From Desulfomonilia bacterium (GTDB lineage: Bacteria; Desulfobacterota; Desulfomonilia; UBA1062), in NCBI GenBank assembly GCA_036567785.1, contig DATCTV010000037.1, positions 186,001 to 250,000 of the forward strand: a stretch of 64,000 nucleotides of DNA, read 5' to 3'. The notes beneath the pieces are model-generated. The model saw only the letters and a list, made by a program, of their open reading frames with translations. It searched no databases and had not been told where the DNA came from. The position numbers were made by a program, and so were the translations under genes. Shown piece after piece: positions 34,036-43,587 of the stretch; position 1 is the first letter of the stretch, and each line of letters opens with the position of its first letter.

Positions 34036-35393
34036 GGAAAATTCATTTTGTCGGTATAGGCGGCATAGGCATGAGCGGCATTGCCGAGCTGCTTCTTAAT
34101 CTCGGGTTCAAGGTCTCGGGCTCTGATGTGGCCTCATCAGAGACGATAGAAAGGCTCATTGCCATGGGCGCCAGGATAAGCGTGGGCCACAAGGCGGAAA
34201 ATCTCGAAGACGCACAGGTGGTCGTATTTTCATCCGCCGTTGCTGCAGACAACCCCGAATGCCGGCTCGCAAAAGACAGGGCTATACCGGTGATACCAAG
34301 GGCCGAGATGCTTTCCGAACTGATGAGGATGAAATATTCCATTGCCATTGCCGGCACTCACGGCAAGACAACAACCACATCAATGCTTGCGACTATACTG
34401 TCGCGTGCCGGTCTTGATCCCACGGCCATAATCGGTGGCAAGGTCGATATATTCAATTCGAATGCTAAGCTGGGCGACGGTGATCTGCTGGTTGCCGAGG
34501 CGGATGAAAGCGACAGGTCATTTCTGAAGCTGGCGCCGATCATCGCTGTTGTCACGAACATCGAGGAAGAACATATGGACTGCTACAGAGACCTTGATGA
34601 CATCAGAGAAACTTTCGTAGAGTTTCTCAATAAGGTCCCCTTCTACGGATTCAACATGGTCTGTCTGGACGACAAGAACATCCAGCATATTCTGCCGAGG
34701 CTCAACAGGAAGGTCATCACATACGGTTCGCATAACCAGGCACTGTACCGGTTCAAGGAGGCCCGCTTCAGCGGTTTCGGGTCTACATTCAAGGCACATA
34801 AGAACGGCACTTTCCTGAGTGATATTTCACTTAAGGTTCCGGGTATTCATAACTGCCTGAATGCGATGGCGGCAATCGCCACTGCAATGGAGCTTGGCGT
34901 CGATATAAAGGTGATCAGGGAAGGGATGGAATCTTTCAGTGGTGTTCAGAGAAGATGCCATGTAAGGGGCGAAGAGGCGGGCGTTACCGTTATGGATGAT
35001 TACGGCCATCATCCGACCGAGATCAGGATGACACTGAAAGCATTAAAGAACGGTTTTCCCGATAAAAGGATTATCGCCGTATTCCAGCCGCACAGGTACT
35101 CAAGGACAAGGGATCTGTTCGAAAGCTTCATTACGGCATTTTATGATGCTTCGGTCCTCTACATAACCGATATTTACCCGGCTTCGGAAGATCCGATTCC
35201 AGGGGTCACCGGTCAGAAACTTTATGAAGAGGTCAAAGGCCACGGTCACAGGAATGTGTATTATATTGAAGACAAGAATACCATTCCGGAGAAGTTGAAG
35301 GATGAACTAAGAGAGGGAGATCTGCTGGTTTTTCTCGGAGCGGGTGATGTCTGGAGACAGGGGCCCAGATTGCTTGAGATATTAAAAAAATGA
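34020..35393 (+). CDS. murC: UDP-N-acetylmuramate-L-alanine ligase
   Basis: 457 aa. MurC motifs: HFVGIGGIGMSGIAELL at the N-terminus, the ATP motif AGTHGKTTTTSM, and DDYGHHPTEI. It adds the first L-alanine to UDP-MurNAc. It overlaps murG and, by 4 nt, murB. Confidence 0.96.
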   Translation: MFRGIRKIHFVGIGGIGMSGIAELLLNLGFKVSGSDVASSETIERLIAMGARISVGHKAENLEDAQVVVFSSAVAADNPECRLAKDRAIPVIPRAEMLSELMRMKYSIAIAGTHGKTTTTSMLATILSRAGLDPTAIIGGKVDIFNSNAKLGDGDLLVAEADESDRSFLKLAPIIAVVTNIEEEHMDCYRDLDDIRETFVEFLNKVPFYGFNMVCLDDKNIQHILPRLNRKVITYGSHNQALYRFKEARFSGFGSTFKAHKNGTFLSDISLKVPGIHNCLNAMAAIATAMELGVDIKVIREGMESFSGVQRRCHVRGEEAGVTVMDDYGHHPTEIRMTLKALKNGFPDKRIIAVFQPHRYSRTRDLFESFITAFYDASVLYITDIYPASEDPIPGVTGQKLYEEVKGHGHRNVYYIEDKNTIPEKLKDELREGDLLVFLGAGDVWRQGPRLLEILKK

Positions 35394-36226
35394 AAACAGG
35401 TGATGCGCAGGCAATGAACCTTACCTCGATGCGATGCGGGGGCCGTATCGCACAGTTCATTACCGTCGAATCCCGGGATGAACTGATGAGACTATTAGCC
35501 GGAATAAATGAATATATCATATTGGGCGGAGGATTTAACACGATATTTTCCGACGGATTGACGCTTACGCCAGTAATAAGACTGGGGGAGGCATTTGAGG
35601 CGGTAGACGCGGATGAATCCGGGATGCTTTATGCAGGCGGCGGTGCGAGCATTGCCTCGATACTTACCCTGTGCAGGGAAAAGGGGCTTTCCGGCATGGA
35701 GTTCATGGCCGGCATTCCGGGGACCATAGGCGGTGCGGTCAGGATGAATGCAGGAACGAATGATAAAGGCATTATGGATGTCGTATCGTTTGTCGAACTG
35801 ATGGATGCAACCGGTTCAAGAAGGATGGAAAAGGCCGAAATCGATTACGGCTACAGGCATACGGAACTGCCGTCAAAGGCGGTGATAACCGGCGTCGGGT
35901 TATCCCTTGAGGTTACATCTCCCGATGATGTCAGGGCCAGGATCTCTTCATTCATGGACAAACGCAGAAATCAGCCGAGAGGACTGTCAAGCGGGTGCAT
36001 ATTCAAGAATCCCGAAGGTTCTTCCGCCGGCTATCTTATAGACAAGGCGGGTCTCAAGGGGTGCCGTGTGGGCGGTGCTGTGGTCTCGGACGTGCACGCC
36101 AATTTCATAATCAACGAGGGCAGCGCCTCGACAACGGACATTCTGAAACTTATAGCGATTATCAAAGATGAGGTAAGAAAACAGTTCTCAATAGAACTTC
36201 AAGAGGAGGTTGTAATAATTGCTTAA
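35390..36226 (+). CDS. murB: UDP-N-acetylenolpyruvoylglucosamine reductase
   Basis: 278 aa FAD enzyme. The flavin region ILGGGFNTIFSDG, the GIPGTIGGAVRMNAG motif and the proton-donor serine in SSGCIFKNPEG (type I/II pattern) are visible. It reduces the enolpyruvyl group to give UDP-MurNAc. It is translationally coupled to murC (ATGA) and overlaps ftsQ by 8 nt. In many proteobacteria ddl follows murB; here it is missing. Confidence 0.95.
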   Translation: MKTGDAQAMNLTSMRCGGRIAQFITVESRDELMRLLAGINEYIILGGGFNTIFSDGLTLTPVIRLGEAFEAVDADESGMLYAGGGASIASILTLCREKGLSGMEFMAGIPGTIGGAVRMNAGTNDKGIMDVVSFVELMDATGSRRMEKAEIDYGYRHTELPSKAVITGVGLSLEVTSPDDVRARISSFMDKRRNQPRGLSSGCIFKNPEGSSAGYLIDKAGLKGCRVGGAVVSDVHANFIINEGSASTTDILKLIAIIKDEVRKQFSIELQEEVVIIA

Positions 36227-37022
36227 GGATTACAGGGACAGGTTCAGGGTTAAGTCCTCGAAAAAAAAGGTCATAAGGATCAATGCCTTTTTGAGGGTAT
36301 TAATGTGGTCCAGCCTGGGCCTGTCATTCGCCATACTGATATTCTGCGCTGTTGCGTATATTTCAAGCAGCAAGATTTTCAATATAAAGAACATTACGAT
36401 AAGGGGGTGTTCATATCTGAGGCAGGAGGAGATTCTTGCACTTCTCGACATCGAAAAGGGAGACGGAATTTTCAAAGCCGATCTTACCGCCGCGAGGAAC
36501 AGGCTGAAGGAACATCTATGGATCGAAGACCTCACAATTTCAAGAAGACTATTACCTGCTTCGATCGTAGTTTCAGTAAAGGAACAGGTGCCTGCCGCGG
36601 CGATAAACATAAACGAAAAATGGTATGTGGCGAACGCAAAAGGAAAAATATTTGCCCCATTGCCGAAGGGATATAAGGGTCTTATCATAAAATCAATTGG
36701 TTATGTCCCTAACGCTGATGAAATGGTTGAAATCCTTACGAGGTGCATGGCCGCAAACAGGCTCCTGGCCTCGAAAAAATTAAATATAGAAAGTATTGAA
36801 ATTGAGTCTTGTAAACGGATGACAATAAGACTTAAAACAGGTATAAGTATTACAACTCTGGGAGACATAACTCCGGCCAAAATCGATACCGCTTTGTATG
36901 TCATGCAGGAACTCGGGCCGGGGCCGGGGACCATGCTTGATTTGAGCTGTGAAGACAAGATTGTTTTGCATAACCCCCTTAGGGAGGAGGGATTAAAAAC
37001 AGGTGTCAGCAAAGCGGGATAG
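36219..37022 (+). CDS. ftsQ: Cell division protein FtsQ (POTRA)
   Basis: 267 aa. A cytoplasmic basic tail (1-22), one membrane helix (about 23-46), a POTRA domain (about 52-121: NIKNITIRGCSYLRQEEILALLDI) and a beta domain follow. FtsQ bridges the divisome through FtsL/FtsB. The start is TTG 36219 with GAGGAGG upstream, overlapping the murB end. It overlaps the GTG start of ftsA by 20 nt. Confidence 0.88.
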   Translation: MLKDYRDRFRVKSSKKKVIRINAFLRVLMWSSLGLSFAILIFCAVAYISSSKIFNIKNITIRGCSYLRQEEILALLDIEKGDGIFKADLTAARNRLKEHLWIEDLTISRRLLPASIVVSVKEQVPAAAININEKWYVANAKGKIFAPLPKGYKGLIIKSIGYVPNADEMVEILTRCMAANRLLASKKLNIESIEIESCKRMTIRLKTGISITTLGDITPAKIDTALYVMQELGPGPGTMLDLSCEDKIVLHNPLREEGLKTGVSKAG

Positions 37023-38229
37023 GATTATAGTTGGCCTGGATATAGGCACAACAAAGATATGCTGCCTCATTACCGAGCGAAGGGAAAATTCGCTGGAAGT
37101 GACGGGCTTCGGACAGTCCGAGTCCATGGGACTGAGAAGGGGCCTTGTCGTAAACATGGAGCAAACCGTCGAGGCCATACGCAGGGCAGTGGAAGATGCG
37201 GAAAAAATGGCGGGTATCAGGATCGACGATGTATATACGGGGATTGCGGGCGGCCATATTCAGGGCATCAGCACGAACGGTGTAATCGCTATCAAGGGAG
37301 AGGAGATAACCGAAACTGACAAGAAGCGTGTGGTCGAGCAGGCAAAGGATTTTGCGAAACCTGTCGGCGTCGAGATAATACATGTGCTTCCGCAGGAATT
37401 CACCGTTGACGATATCCCGGGTGTAACCGATCCTGTCGGCATGGCAGGGACAAAGCTTGAGGCAAAGGTGCATATTGTGACCGGGTCTGTATCCGCAGTC
37501 AGCAATATCTCCAAATGTGCACAGAAGGCCGGTCTGGGCCTTCATGACATAGTGCTCCAGCAGATCGCATCCGCGCAGGCCGTTCTGACGCCCGACGAGA
37601 GAAAGCTGGGGGTGGTGCTGATGGATATAGGCGGTGGAACCACCGACATAGCCATATTCAATGACGGGGCGATCAGACATACGGCGGTTATTCCGCTCGG
37701 CGGCGATCATGTGACGAACGACATTGCAGTCGGGTTGAGGACGCCGATTGCTGAAGCGGAAAGGATCAAGATAAGATACGGTCATGCAATTTCATCAAAA
37801 GTGCCCCAGGATGAGCATATAGAAGTGCCGTCAATAGGCGGCGATATGATTAATAACATCCCAAGAAGGCATCTTTGTGAAATCATCGAGGACAGAATGG
37901 TCGAATTCATGAAGATCGCATATACCGAGATGAGAAATACGGGCCTTGCTGAAGACATGCATGCAGGGCTTGTTATCACGGGCGGAGCCAGCTGTCTTGA
38001 AGGTCTTGCACAGCTTGCCGAAGGAATTATGCATATGCCGGTCCGCATAGGAAAACCCAGGGGGGCCAAAGGCCTTGCCGAACTTGTCGACAATCCGGCT
38101 TATGCAACGGTTGTGGGGCTTTGTCTTTACGGAACCGAGAGTCCGTCGTTTTCCACAGGTTTTTCAGGTGAAGGCATTTTCGAAAAGATTTGGGAAAGAA
38201 TGATCCGCTGGTTCAAAGAGGTTTTTTAA
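37003..38229 (+). CDS. ftsA: Cell division protein FtsA
   Basis: 408 aa actin-like ATPase. Phosphate-1 motif VGLDIGTTKICCLI (9-22), the 1C domain (SHDS region) and phosphate-2 motif VLMDIGGGTTDIAIF are present. The C-terminal amphipathic helix (FEKIWERMIRWFKEVF) is the membrane-targeting sequence. It anchors FtsZ filaments to the membrane. The GTG start lies inside ftsQ with GGAGGAGGG about 14 nt upstream. Confidence 0.95.
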   Translation: MSAKRDRIIVGLDIGTTKICCLITERRENSLEVTGFGQSESMGLRRGLVVNMEQTVEAIRRAVEDAEKMAGIRIDDVYTGIAGGHIQGISTNGVIAIKGEEITETDKKRVVEQAKDFAKPVGVEIIHVLPQEFTVDDIPGVTDPVGMAGTKLEAKVHIVTGSVSAVSNISKCAQKAGLGLHDIVLQQIASAQAVLTPDERKLGVVLMDIGGGTTDIAIFNDGAIRHTAVIPLGGDHVTNDIAVGLRTPIAEAERIKIRYGHAISSKVPQDEHIEVPSIGGDMINNIPRRHLCEIIEDRMVEFMKIAYTEMRNTGLAEDMHAGLVITGGASCLEGLAQLAEGIMHMPVRIGKPRGAKGLAELVDNPAYATVVGLCLYGTESPSFSTGFSGEGIFEKIWERMIRWFKEVF

Positions 38230-38246
38230 AAAAATAAGGAGGGGAT

Positions 38247-39410
38247 ATGTTCGTATTGGAAGAAGTCGAGCAGTCAGGGGCTAAAATCAAGGTCATAGGT
38301 GTTGGCGGCTGCGGGTGCAATGCGGTTAACAACATGATCGGCAGCAACATCAAGGGTGTTGACTTTCTGGCCTGTAATACGGACTCGCAGACGCTGAAGA
38401 AATCCCTGTCGGCAAACAGGGTTCAGATCGGATCAAAGCTCCTCAAGGGTATGGGGGCGGGCGGAAATCCCGAGACCGGGAAAAGTGCCGCAGGCGAGAG
38501 CGAGGAGGAAATAAGGGAAGCCCTCAAAGGTGCCGATATGGTCTTTATTGCGACGGGTCTCGGCGGAGGAACCGGGACGGGGGCTTCACCGATAGTTGCA
38601 AGGATAGCACGAGAAATGGGTGCCCTGACAGTGGCCGTTGCGACGAAGCCCTTTGAATTCGAGGGACCGCGAAAGATGAAGCTTGCCATCGCAGGCGAGA
38701 AAGACCTCTCTGAAAATGTCGATGCAATAATAACAATCCCCAACAACAGACTTCTCGGGCTTGATGCAAAGGGTGTCCCGATCATGGAGGCATTTAAAAA
38801 ATCCGATGAGATTCTTACCAATGCGGTAAAGGGCATATCAGACCTTATAAATACCACCGGCGTAGTGAATGTTGATTTCAACGATGTCAAATCGGTAATG
38901 TGCGAAAAGGGCAAGGCCCTTATGGGAATAGGTTCGGCCTCAGGCGAAAACAGGGCGGCGGAAGCGGCCAATATGGCCATATCGAGCCCTCTTCTTGAAG
39001 ATGTGGACATTTCCGGTGCGAAAGGGATACTCCTCAACATCACCGGTGATCCAACGGTAACCATAAAGGAGATCAACGAGGCCTCCAAGATAATCCAGGC
39101 GTATGCACATGAAGATGCGAACATCATCTGGGGCTTTGTAGTCAATGAAGATCTGGCTGACGAATTCAACCTCATGGTTATTGCAACCGGTTATGCGAAC
39201 AAAACGGCGATAAGGATGAAGGACGAGAAGGAAGCCGATAATGTGAGGGTTCTTCAGGCCAGGGTGGTCGACTATAATACCCCAACATATATAAGGAACA
39301 AGGAAAAGAAGGAAAAGGAAGTCATAAAGATGGGTATGGTGATTGATGATACCATGGTGGATATGGAAGCATACAATATACCTACTTTCTTGAGGAAAAA
39401 AGCAGACTAG
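38247..39410 (+). CDS. ftsZ: Cell division GTPase FtsZ
   Basis: 387 aa. The GTP-binding tubulin signature GGGTGTG lies at 106-112, and the T7 loop NVDFNDVKSVM is intact. The C-terminal conserved peptide is YNIPTFLRKKAD, which binds FtsA and other partners. The linker between core and peptide is short (about 35 residues). A strong ribosome site AAGGAGGGG precedes ATG 38247, the clearest one in the cluster, in keeping with high FtsZ synthesis. Confidence 0.98.
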   Translation: MFVLEEVEQSGAKIKVIGVGGCGCNAVNNMIGSNIKGVDFLACNTDSQTLKKSLSANRVQIGSKLLKGMGAGGNPETGKSAAGESEEEIREALKGADMVFIATGLGGGTGTGASPIVARIAREMGALTVAVATKPFEFEGPRKMKLAIAGEKDLSENVDAIITIPNNRLLGLDAKGVPIMEAFKKSDEILTNAVKGISDLINTTGVVNVDFNDVKSVMCEKGKALMGIGSASGENRAAEAANMAISSPLLEDVDISGAKGILLNITGDPTVTIKEINEASKIIQAYAHEDANIIWGFVVNEDLADEFNLMVIATGYANKTAIRMKDEKEADNVRVLQARVVDYNTPTYIRNKEKKEKEVIKMGMVIDDTMVDMEAYNIPTFLRKKAD

Positions 39411-39417
39411 GAGATGT

Positions 39418-40542
39418 ATGCGATCGACAAGGGTTGAAATCGACCTTGGTGCCGTAAGCCATAATCTGAAGCAGATCAGAAGACTTACCGGCACAGGCAT
39501 CATGATGGCGATAAAGGCGGATGCATATGGCCACGGTGCCCGTGAAGTCGGAAGGCTTGTCGAAAGGGAACGCCTTGTTGATATGCTAGGTGTTTCGAGC
39601 ATTGAGGAGGGAATCGATCTCCGGGATGCCGGTGTTAAACTCCCTGTTCTCATATTCACTCTTGTCGATAAGACCAAGGAAGATATTGACGCCCTTTTCG
39701 AGTACCGCCTTACCCCTACTATCACAGACAATTACCATTTCGAAGTAATGGTGGACGGGGCAAGGAGGTGGGGAAGACCCATAGAGGTTCATCTTAAAAC
39801 AGACACTGGAATGGGACGGCTCGGGCTTCCTCCAGAGGAAGCCCTTGATGTTTTGAACAGCCTTTCAGGGATAAACGAAATAAAGGTTTCGGGCATATAC
39901 ACGCATTTTCCTGTTTCCGATTCTCTCGATACGGAATTTACAAAAGAGCAGATATTCATGTTCCAGCAGATAATAGACAAGGCCAGATTCCTGGGCAGGG
40001 ACATTAAATATATGCACTGCGCCAATTCAGGGGCGATTGTAAACCATTCCGATTCATATATGAATATGGTGAGGCCCGGCATTCTCTGCTACGGGCTTTA
40101 CCCGTCGCCCGAATGCACAAGAAAACTGAACGTTATCCCCGCAATGACCATGAAGTCCAGTATCGTTTTCATCAAGCGTGTCAGAAAAGGTACCGGCCTT
40201 TCTTATGGTCTGACTTACAAGACCGGCCGGGACACATATATAGGGACGGTTCCTGTCGGCTATGCCGACGGGTATATGAGGTCCCTCTCCAACAAGACCT
40301 TCTGCGTAATCGATGGGAAAAAATATCCCCTTGTGGGTATGATCTGCATGGATCAGTGTCTTGTCGAGCTTGGCGATGATGTCTATCCCCCCGGCCAGGA
40401 GGTAATGATGTTCGGCCGGGAGATTGTAACCGCCGAGGATCTGGCTCAATGGTCCGGTACCATACCTTATGAGGTGATATGCAATACAGGCAGAAGGATG
40501 CCCAGGATATATATAACAGGTAAAAAGCCGTGCGATATATAA
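39418..40542 (+). CDS. alr: Alanine racemase
   Basis: 374 aa PLP enzyme. The PLP lysine is K33 in MAIKADAYGHGA, and the second catalytic tyrosine is in GTGLSYGLTYKTG; the MICMDQCLVEL motif is also present. It makes D-alanine for MurF substrates. It starts 7 nt after ftsZ, an unusual place, and supplies part of the D-Ala-D-Ala route while ddl is encoded elsewhere. Confidence 0.94.
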   Translation: MRSTRVEIDLGAVSHNLKQIRRLTGTGIMMAIKADAYGHGAREVGRLVERERLVDMLGVSSIEEGIDLRDAGVKLPVLIFTLVDKTKEDIDALFEYRLTPTITDNYHFEVMVDGARRWGRPIEVHLKTDTGMGRLGLPPEEALDVLNSLSGINEIKVSGIYTHFPVSDSLDTEFTKEQIFMFQQIIDKARFLGRDIKYMHCANSGAIVNHSDSYMNMVRPGILCYGLYPSPECTRKLNVIPAMTMKSSIVFIKRVRKGTGLSYGLTYKTGRDTYIGTVPVGYADGYMRSLSNKTFCVIDGKKYPLVGMICMDQCLVELGDDVYPPGQEVMMFGREIVTAEDLAQWSGTIPYEVICNTGRRMPRIYITGKKPCDI

Positions 40543-40826
40543 AAGTGCTTATTCTTGTCCTATCTATCCTGGCGGCAATAATATTCGGCATACACAATCC
40601 CATGCCCTGTACGCTTTCATTTCTCTCATACAGGCTTATCCCGGATATTCCTTTATGGGCTTTGATATTGCTGTCGTTTCTGTCAGGTACGCTGCCGATT
40701 ATACTGGTAAGTTTACCGGAAAAAACCGCTTTCATGAAAAACATGAGAGAACTTAAGCTCAAGAAGAAAAATATTGAAAAATCCCTGAAAAGCCTTAGTG
40801 CCGCAAAACCGAGTGAAGGAGTTTGA
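40530..40826 (+). CDS. LapA-like (DUF1049) small membrane protein
   Basis: 98 aa with two membrane helices (about 4-24 and 38-62) and a basic C-terminal coiled coil (RELKLKKKNIEKSLKSL). The spacing and the N-terminal pattern IFGIHNPMPCTLSFLSY match LapA/YciS-type proteins, linked to LPS assembly in E. coli. The GTG start overlaps the alr end by 13 nt. Its 3' end overlaps the convergent kinase-like gene by 32 nt. Confidence 0.7.
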   Translation: MRYIKVLILVLSILAAIIFGIHNPMPCTLSFLSYRLIPDIPLWALILLSFLSGTLPIILVSLPEKTAFMKNMRELKLKKKNIEKSLKSLSAAKPSEGV

Positions 40827-41415
40827 AAAAGGATTTCACGAGGTTGAATATTTTTTTCGGGAGCCACAAATAGCTTAAGAAACAGCCTATTTTCATGCTC
40901 CTTGTTTCCTTTTCAGTCAGAAGTTCAGGAGAAACCTTTCCCTTGATTTTAAGCATGCCGAGCCAGTCAAGAGGGGTGAGCAGCCTCTTGAGTGTTTTGG
41001 GCCAGGGTATGTAGAGCGACGGGGAAAAATCTATCAGATAGGGTCTGCCTTCTTCATCGATACCGTAATTCCTGCGATTGCGCATATCTATGTGAACGAC
41101 ATCCCTTTCATGCATGCATGAGATAATCCTGCCAAGTCTTTCATAATATGAGGCATCCGGTTTTCTTGATGTCTCTCTCAGGTTCTTGCCACCCATGAAC
41201 GATATGTGGAGAGAGTATATATCAGGTTTGCCAAGGAAGCGGGGGATCCCTTCAATGCCGTTCAGCTTGGAATAGATAAAGGATTCCCAGAATATGAACA
41301 GGGCGCCGAAAATCCTTAAAGGAAGCGCCTTTGTCCTGTATGTTTTTTCAACCATCCCTTCATCGGTAACATGGACGTCAGGACTGTATCTTTGTCTCTG
41401 TTTGAGTTTTGTCAT
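40795..41415 (-). CDS. Small kinase-like protein (Kdo/WaaP- or RIO-like)
   Basis: 206 aa from ATG 41415; a TTG at 41460 is an alternative. The sequence VVHIDMRNRRN holds a kinase catalytic-loop pattern HxDxxxxN, and PYLIDFSP about 15 residues later resembles the metal-binding DFG. The glycine-rich loop and the usual ATP lysine are hard to place, so the N-lobe is reduced or divergent. LPS core kinases and RIO-type kinases share this pattern. The substrate is unknown. It is convergent with the LapA-like gene and divergent from RNase R. Confidence 0.6.
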   Translation of the reverse strand: MTKLKQRQRYSPDVHVTDEGMVEKTYRTKALPLRIFGALFIFWESFIYSKLNGIEGIPRFLGKPDIYSLHISFMGGKNLRETSRKPDASYYERLGRIISCMHERDVVHIDMRNRRNYGIDEEGRPYLIDFSPSLYIPWPKTLKRLLTPLDWLGMLKIKGKVSPELLTEKETRSMKIGCFLSYLWLPKKIFNLVKSFFKLLHSVLRH

Positions 41416-41512
41416 TGTCTTTAATAAAAAACTAACATCCGAAATGAGATAATGCAACAATTAGACTTCATAATTATACTAATTTATTCGTTCAGGTGGT
41501 AAGAAGAAACAG

Positions 41513-43456
41513 ATGAAAGCCAAGGGTACTATCGTCTGGAATGAAAAGGGATACGCATTTCTAGTAAGGGACGACGGCAGAGAGGATGTCTTTCTGAGAG
41601 CGGCCGACCTTTGCGGCGCAATGCACGGAGACAGGGTCGAGGCAAGGATATTCAGGCAGGGCAAAGGCTTCAGAGGGTGTGTGACCTGTGTGCTTAAGCG
41701 CGATAACATCAGAATATCCGGCAGGTATATCCGATATAAAAAATGGGGAGTGATCGAACCGGTAAAACCGATACCTTATACGGTTATTGTCCCTCAGGGC
41801 TGGGAAACAGGCGCCAGGCACGGGGATATGGTAACCGCCATCCTTTCACCACCAAAGGGTTCGGGCAGGATTGATTCCATTGCAGCAAGAGTTGACGCCA
41901 TACTTGATATGCCTGAGAATATTAAAGACGACCTCAGGCATATAATAATCAAATATTCACTGTCCGCAGGCTTTTCAGAGGAGGCGCTGAAAGAGGCTGA
42001 TGAAGTATCGTCTGTGGATCTATATAAATGTGCTGCAAACCGTGTTGATCTGAGAAACAGTGTCCTGTTCACGATCGACGGCAGAAACGCCAGAGACTTT
42101 GATGATGCCGTCGGGATGGAAAAGCTGAATGACGGTAATTTTCTGCTGAGGGTTGCAATTGCAGATGTAGCAGAGCTCGTCAGAACCGGCTCTGTTCTCG
42201 ACAAAGAGGCGCAGGAAAGGGGATTCAGCGTGTATTTCCCCGAAACATGTCTGCCCATGCTTCCCGAGGCTCTCTCTAACGGTGTGTTAAGCCTGAAACC
42301 CGGCGAGGAAAGGCTTGCCGTCGTCGCCGAGATGAAACTCGGCCCCCGGGGAAGACTTATTTCGACCAGATGCTATGAAGCCATTATCCGTTCAAGGGCA
42401 AGGCTCATGTATGAAACAGCCTCGCCCTACCTTGAAGGCAAGGGTGGTGAGCCCAGCATGGATGCGGAAGTCAACAAGTCACTGAAAATGCTCAATGTGC
42501 TGGCAGGCCATCTTATGAGGGCCCGGAAAAAAGCGGGCAGCCTTGATTTTGACTTGCCTGAAGTTGAGATAGAAATATCTGAGAGCGGCTATATCGAGGA
42601 CATATCCAGAAGACCAAGAGGGCCTGCAGAACGCCTTATTGAAGAAATGATGCTGCTTGCGAACAGGGCCGTATGCTCCTATCTGAAAGAGAGAAACATG
42701 CCAGTGCTTTTCAGGGTTCATGACAAGCCTGCGCAGGAAGATATCGATGGACTGGTGGAGATCCTTGATGACCTTGGTTGCCCAAAAGCGCTTACCGGAA
42801 GACTGTCGCAGTCGGCAGCTTCCGGCAGGCATCTTAACAGGGTCTTGAATGAGGTTGCCGATGCATACAGAGGACATGAACTGGAGGCTTTTGTACACAG
42901 GCATATACTGCGTTCTCTGAGACAGGCCGAATATTCAATAGTGGATATCGGCCATTTCGGTCTTGGTTTTTCAGGTTATCTGCATTTCACTTCTCCGATC
43001 AGGAGATATTCCGATCTGCTGGTCCACAGGGTCCTGAAAAGCTTATTCCGGCCGGAAGGCGTCAAGGATCATGAAAAATCAAAATTTGCCAGAAGGCTTA
43101 AAAAACTGGCCCCAGACATAAGCAGGAAAGAACGTACTACAAACGAGGCCATGATGGAGGCCGTAAAATTGAAGACGGCGTCATACATGAAGCGCCATGT
43201 CGGAGAGACGTTCAGCGGCATTGTGACAGGCATACTGCCGTTCGGTTTTTTTGTTGAAATTTCGGATCCTCCTGTTGACGGTCTGGTAAGGGCGGCTGAT
43301 ATTCCGGGTGCAAGGATATCGGAAGGCCGGAAAGTAAGGATGGGAAGGCATGTTATTTCAATGGGCGACAAGGTGGATGTGCTGATTGCATCGGTTGACG
43401 AAACCAGAGGATATATAGACATGAAACTGGCTGAAGATAAAAATCGCCGGCCATGA
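41513..43456 (+). CDS. rnr: Ribonuclease R-like 3'-5' exoribonuclease (RNB family)
   Basis: 647 aa, shorter than E. coli RNase R (about 813 aa). N-terminal cold-shock-like OB domains (about 1-110) precede the RNB catalytic domain, with D189, D195, D197 and D198 in TIDGRNARDFDDAV. A C-terminal S1 domain (about 560-640: GETFSGIVTGILPFGFFVEI) follows. It degrades structured RNA from the 3' end. RNase II is the alternative name, but the single basic-ended S1 and the OB layout fit RNase R better. A short basic tail is present but the long Lys-rich tail is missing. Confidence 0.88.
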   Translation: MKAKGTIVWNEKGYAFLVRDDGREDVFLRAADLCGAMHGDRVEARIFRQGKGFRGCVTCVLKRDNIRISGRYIRYKKWGVIEPVKPIPYTVIVPQGWETGARHGDMVTAILSPPKGSGRIDSIAARVDAILDMPENIKDDLRHIIIKYSLSAGFSEEALKEADEVSSVDLYKCAANRVDLRNSVLFTIDGRNARDFDDAVGMEKLNDGNFLLRVAIADVAELVRTGSVLDKEAQERGFSVYFPETCLPMLPEALSNGVLSLKPGEERLAVVAEMKLGPRGRLISTRCYEAIIRSRARLMYETASPYLEGKGGEPSMDAEVNKSLKMLNVLAGHLMRARKKAGSLDFDLPEVEIEISESGYIEDISRRPRGPAERLIEEMMLLANRAVCSYLKERNMPVLFRVHDKPAQEDIDGLVEILDDLGCPKALTGRLSQSAASGRHLNRVLNEVADAYRGHELEAFVHRHILRSLRQAEYSIVDIGHFGLGFSGYLHFTSPIRRYSDLLVHRVLKSLFRPEGVKDHEKSKFARRLKKLAPDISRKERTTNEAMMEAVKLKTASYMKRHVGETFSGIVTGILPFGFFVEISDPPVDGLVRAADIPGARISEGRKVRMGRHVISMGDKVDVLIASVDETRGYIDMKLAEDKNRRP

Positions 43457-43587
43457 GGGGTATCAGATTGTCTGATTGATTAAACTCCAATCAGTGTGGC
43501 ATAAAAACTAATTAATTCCTGAGCTCAAAGGCGGTATTTGATCAGGAGGACATTAACAAATAAACCAAATCAATATTGGAGGTCATG

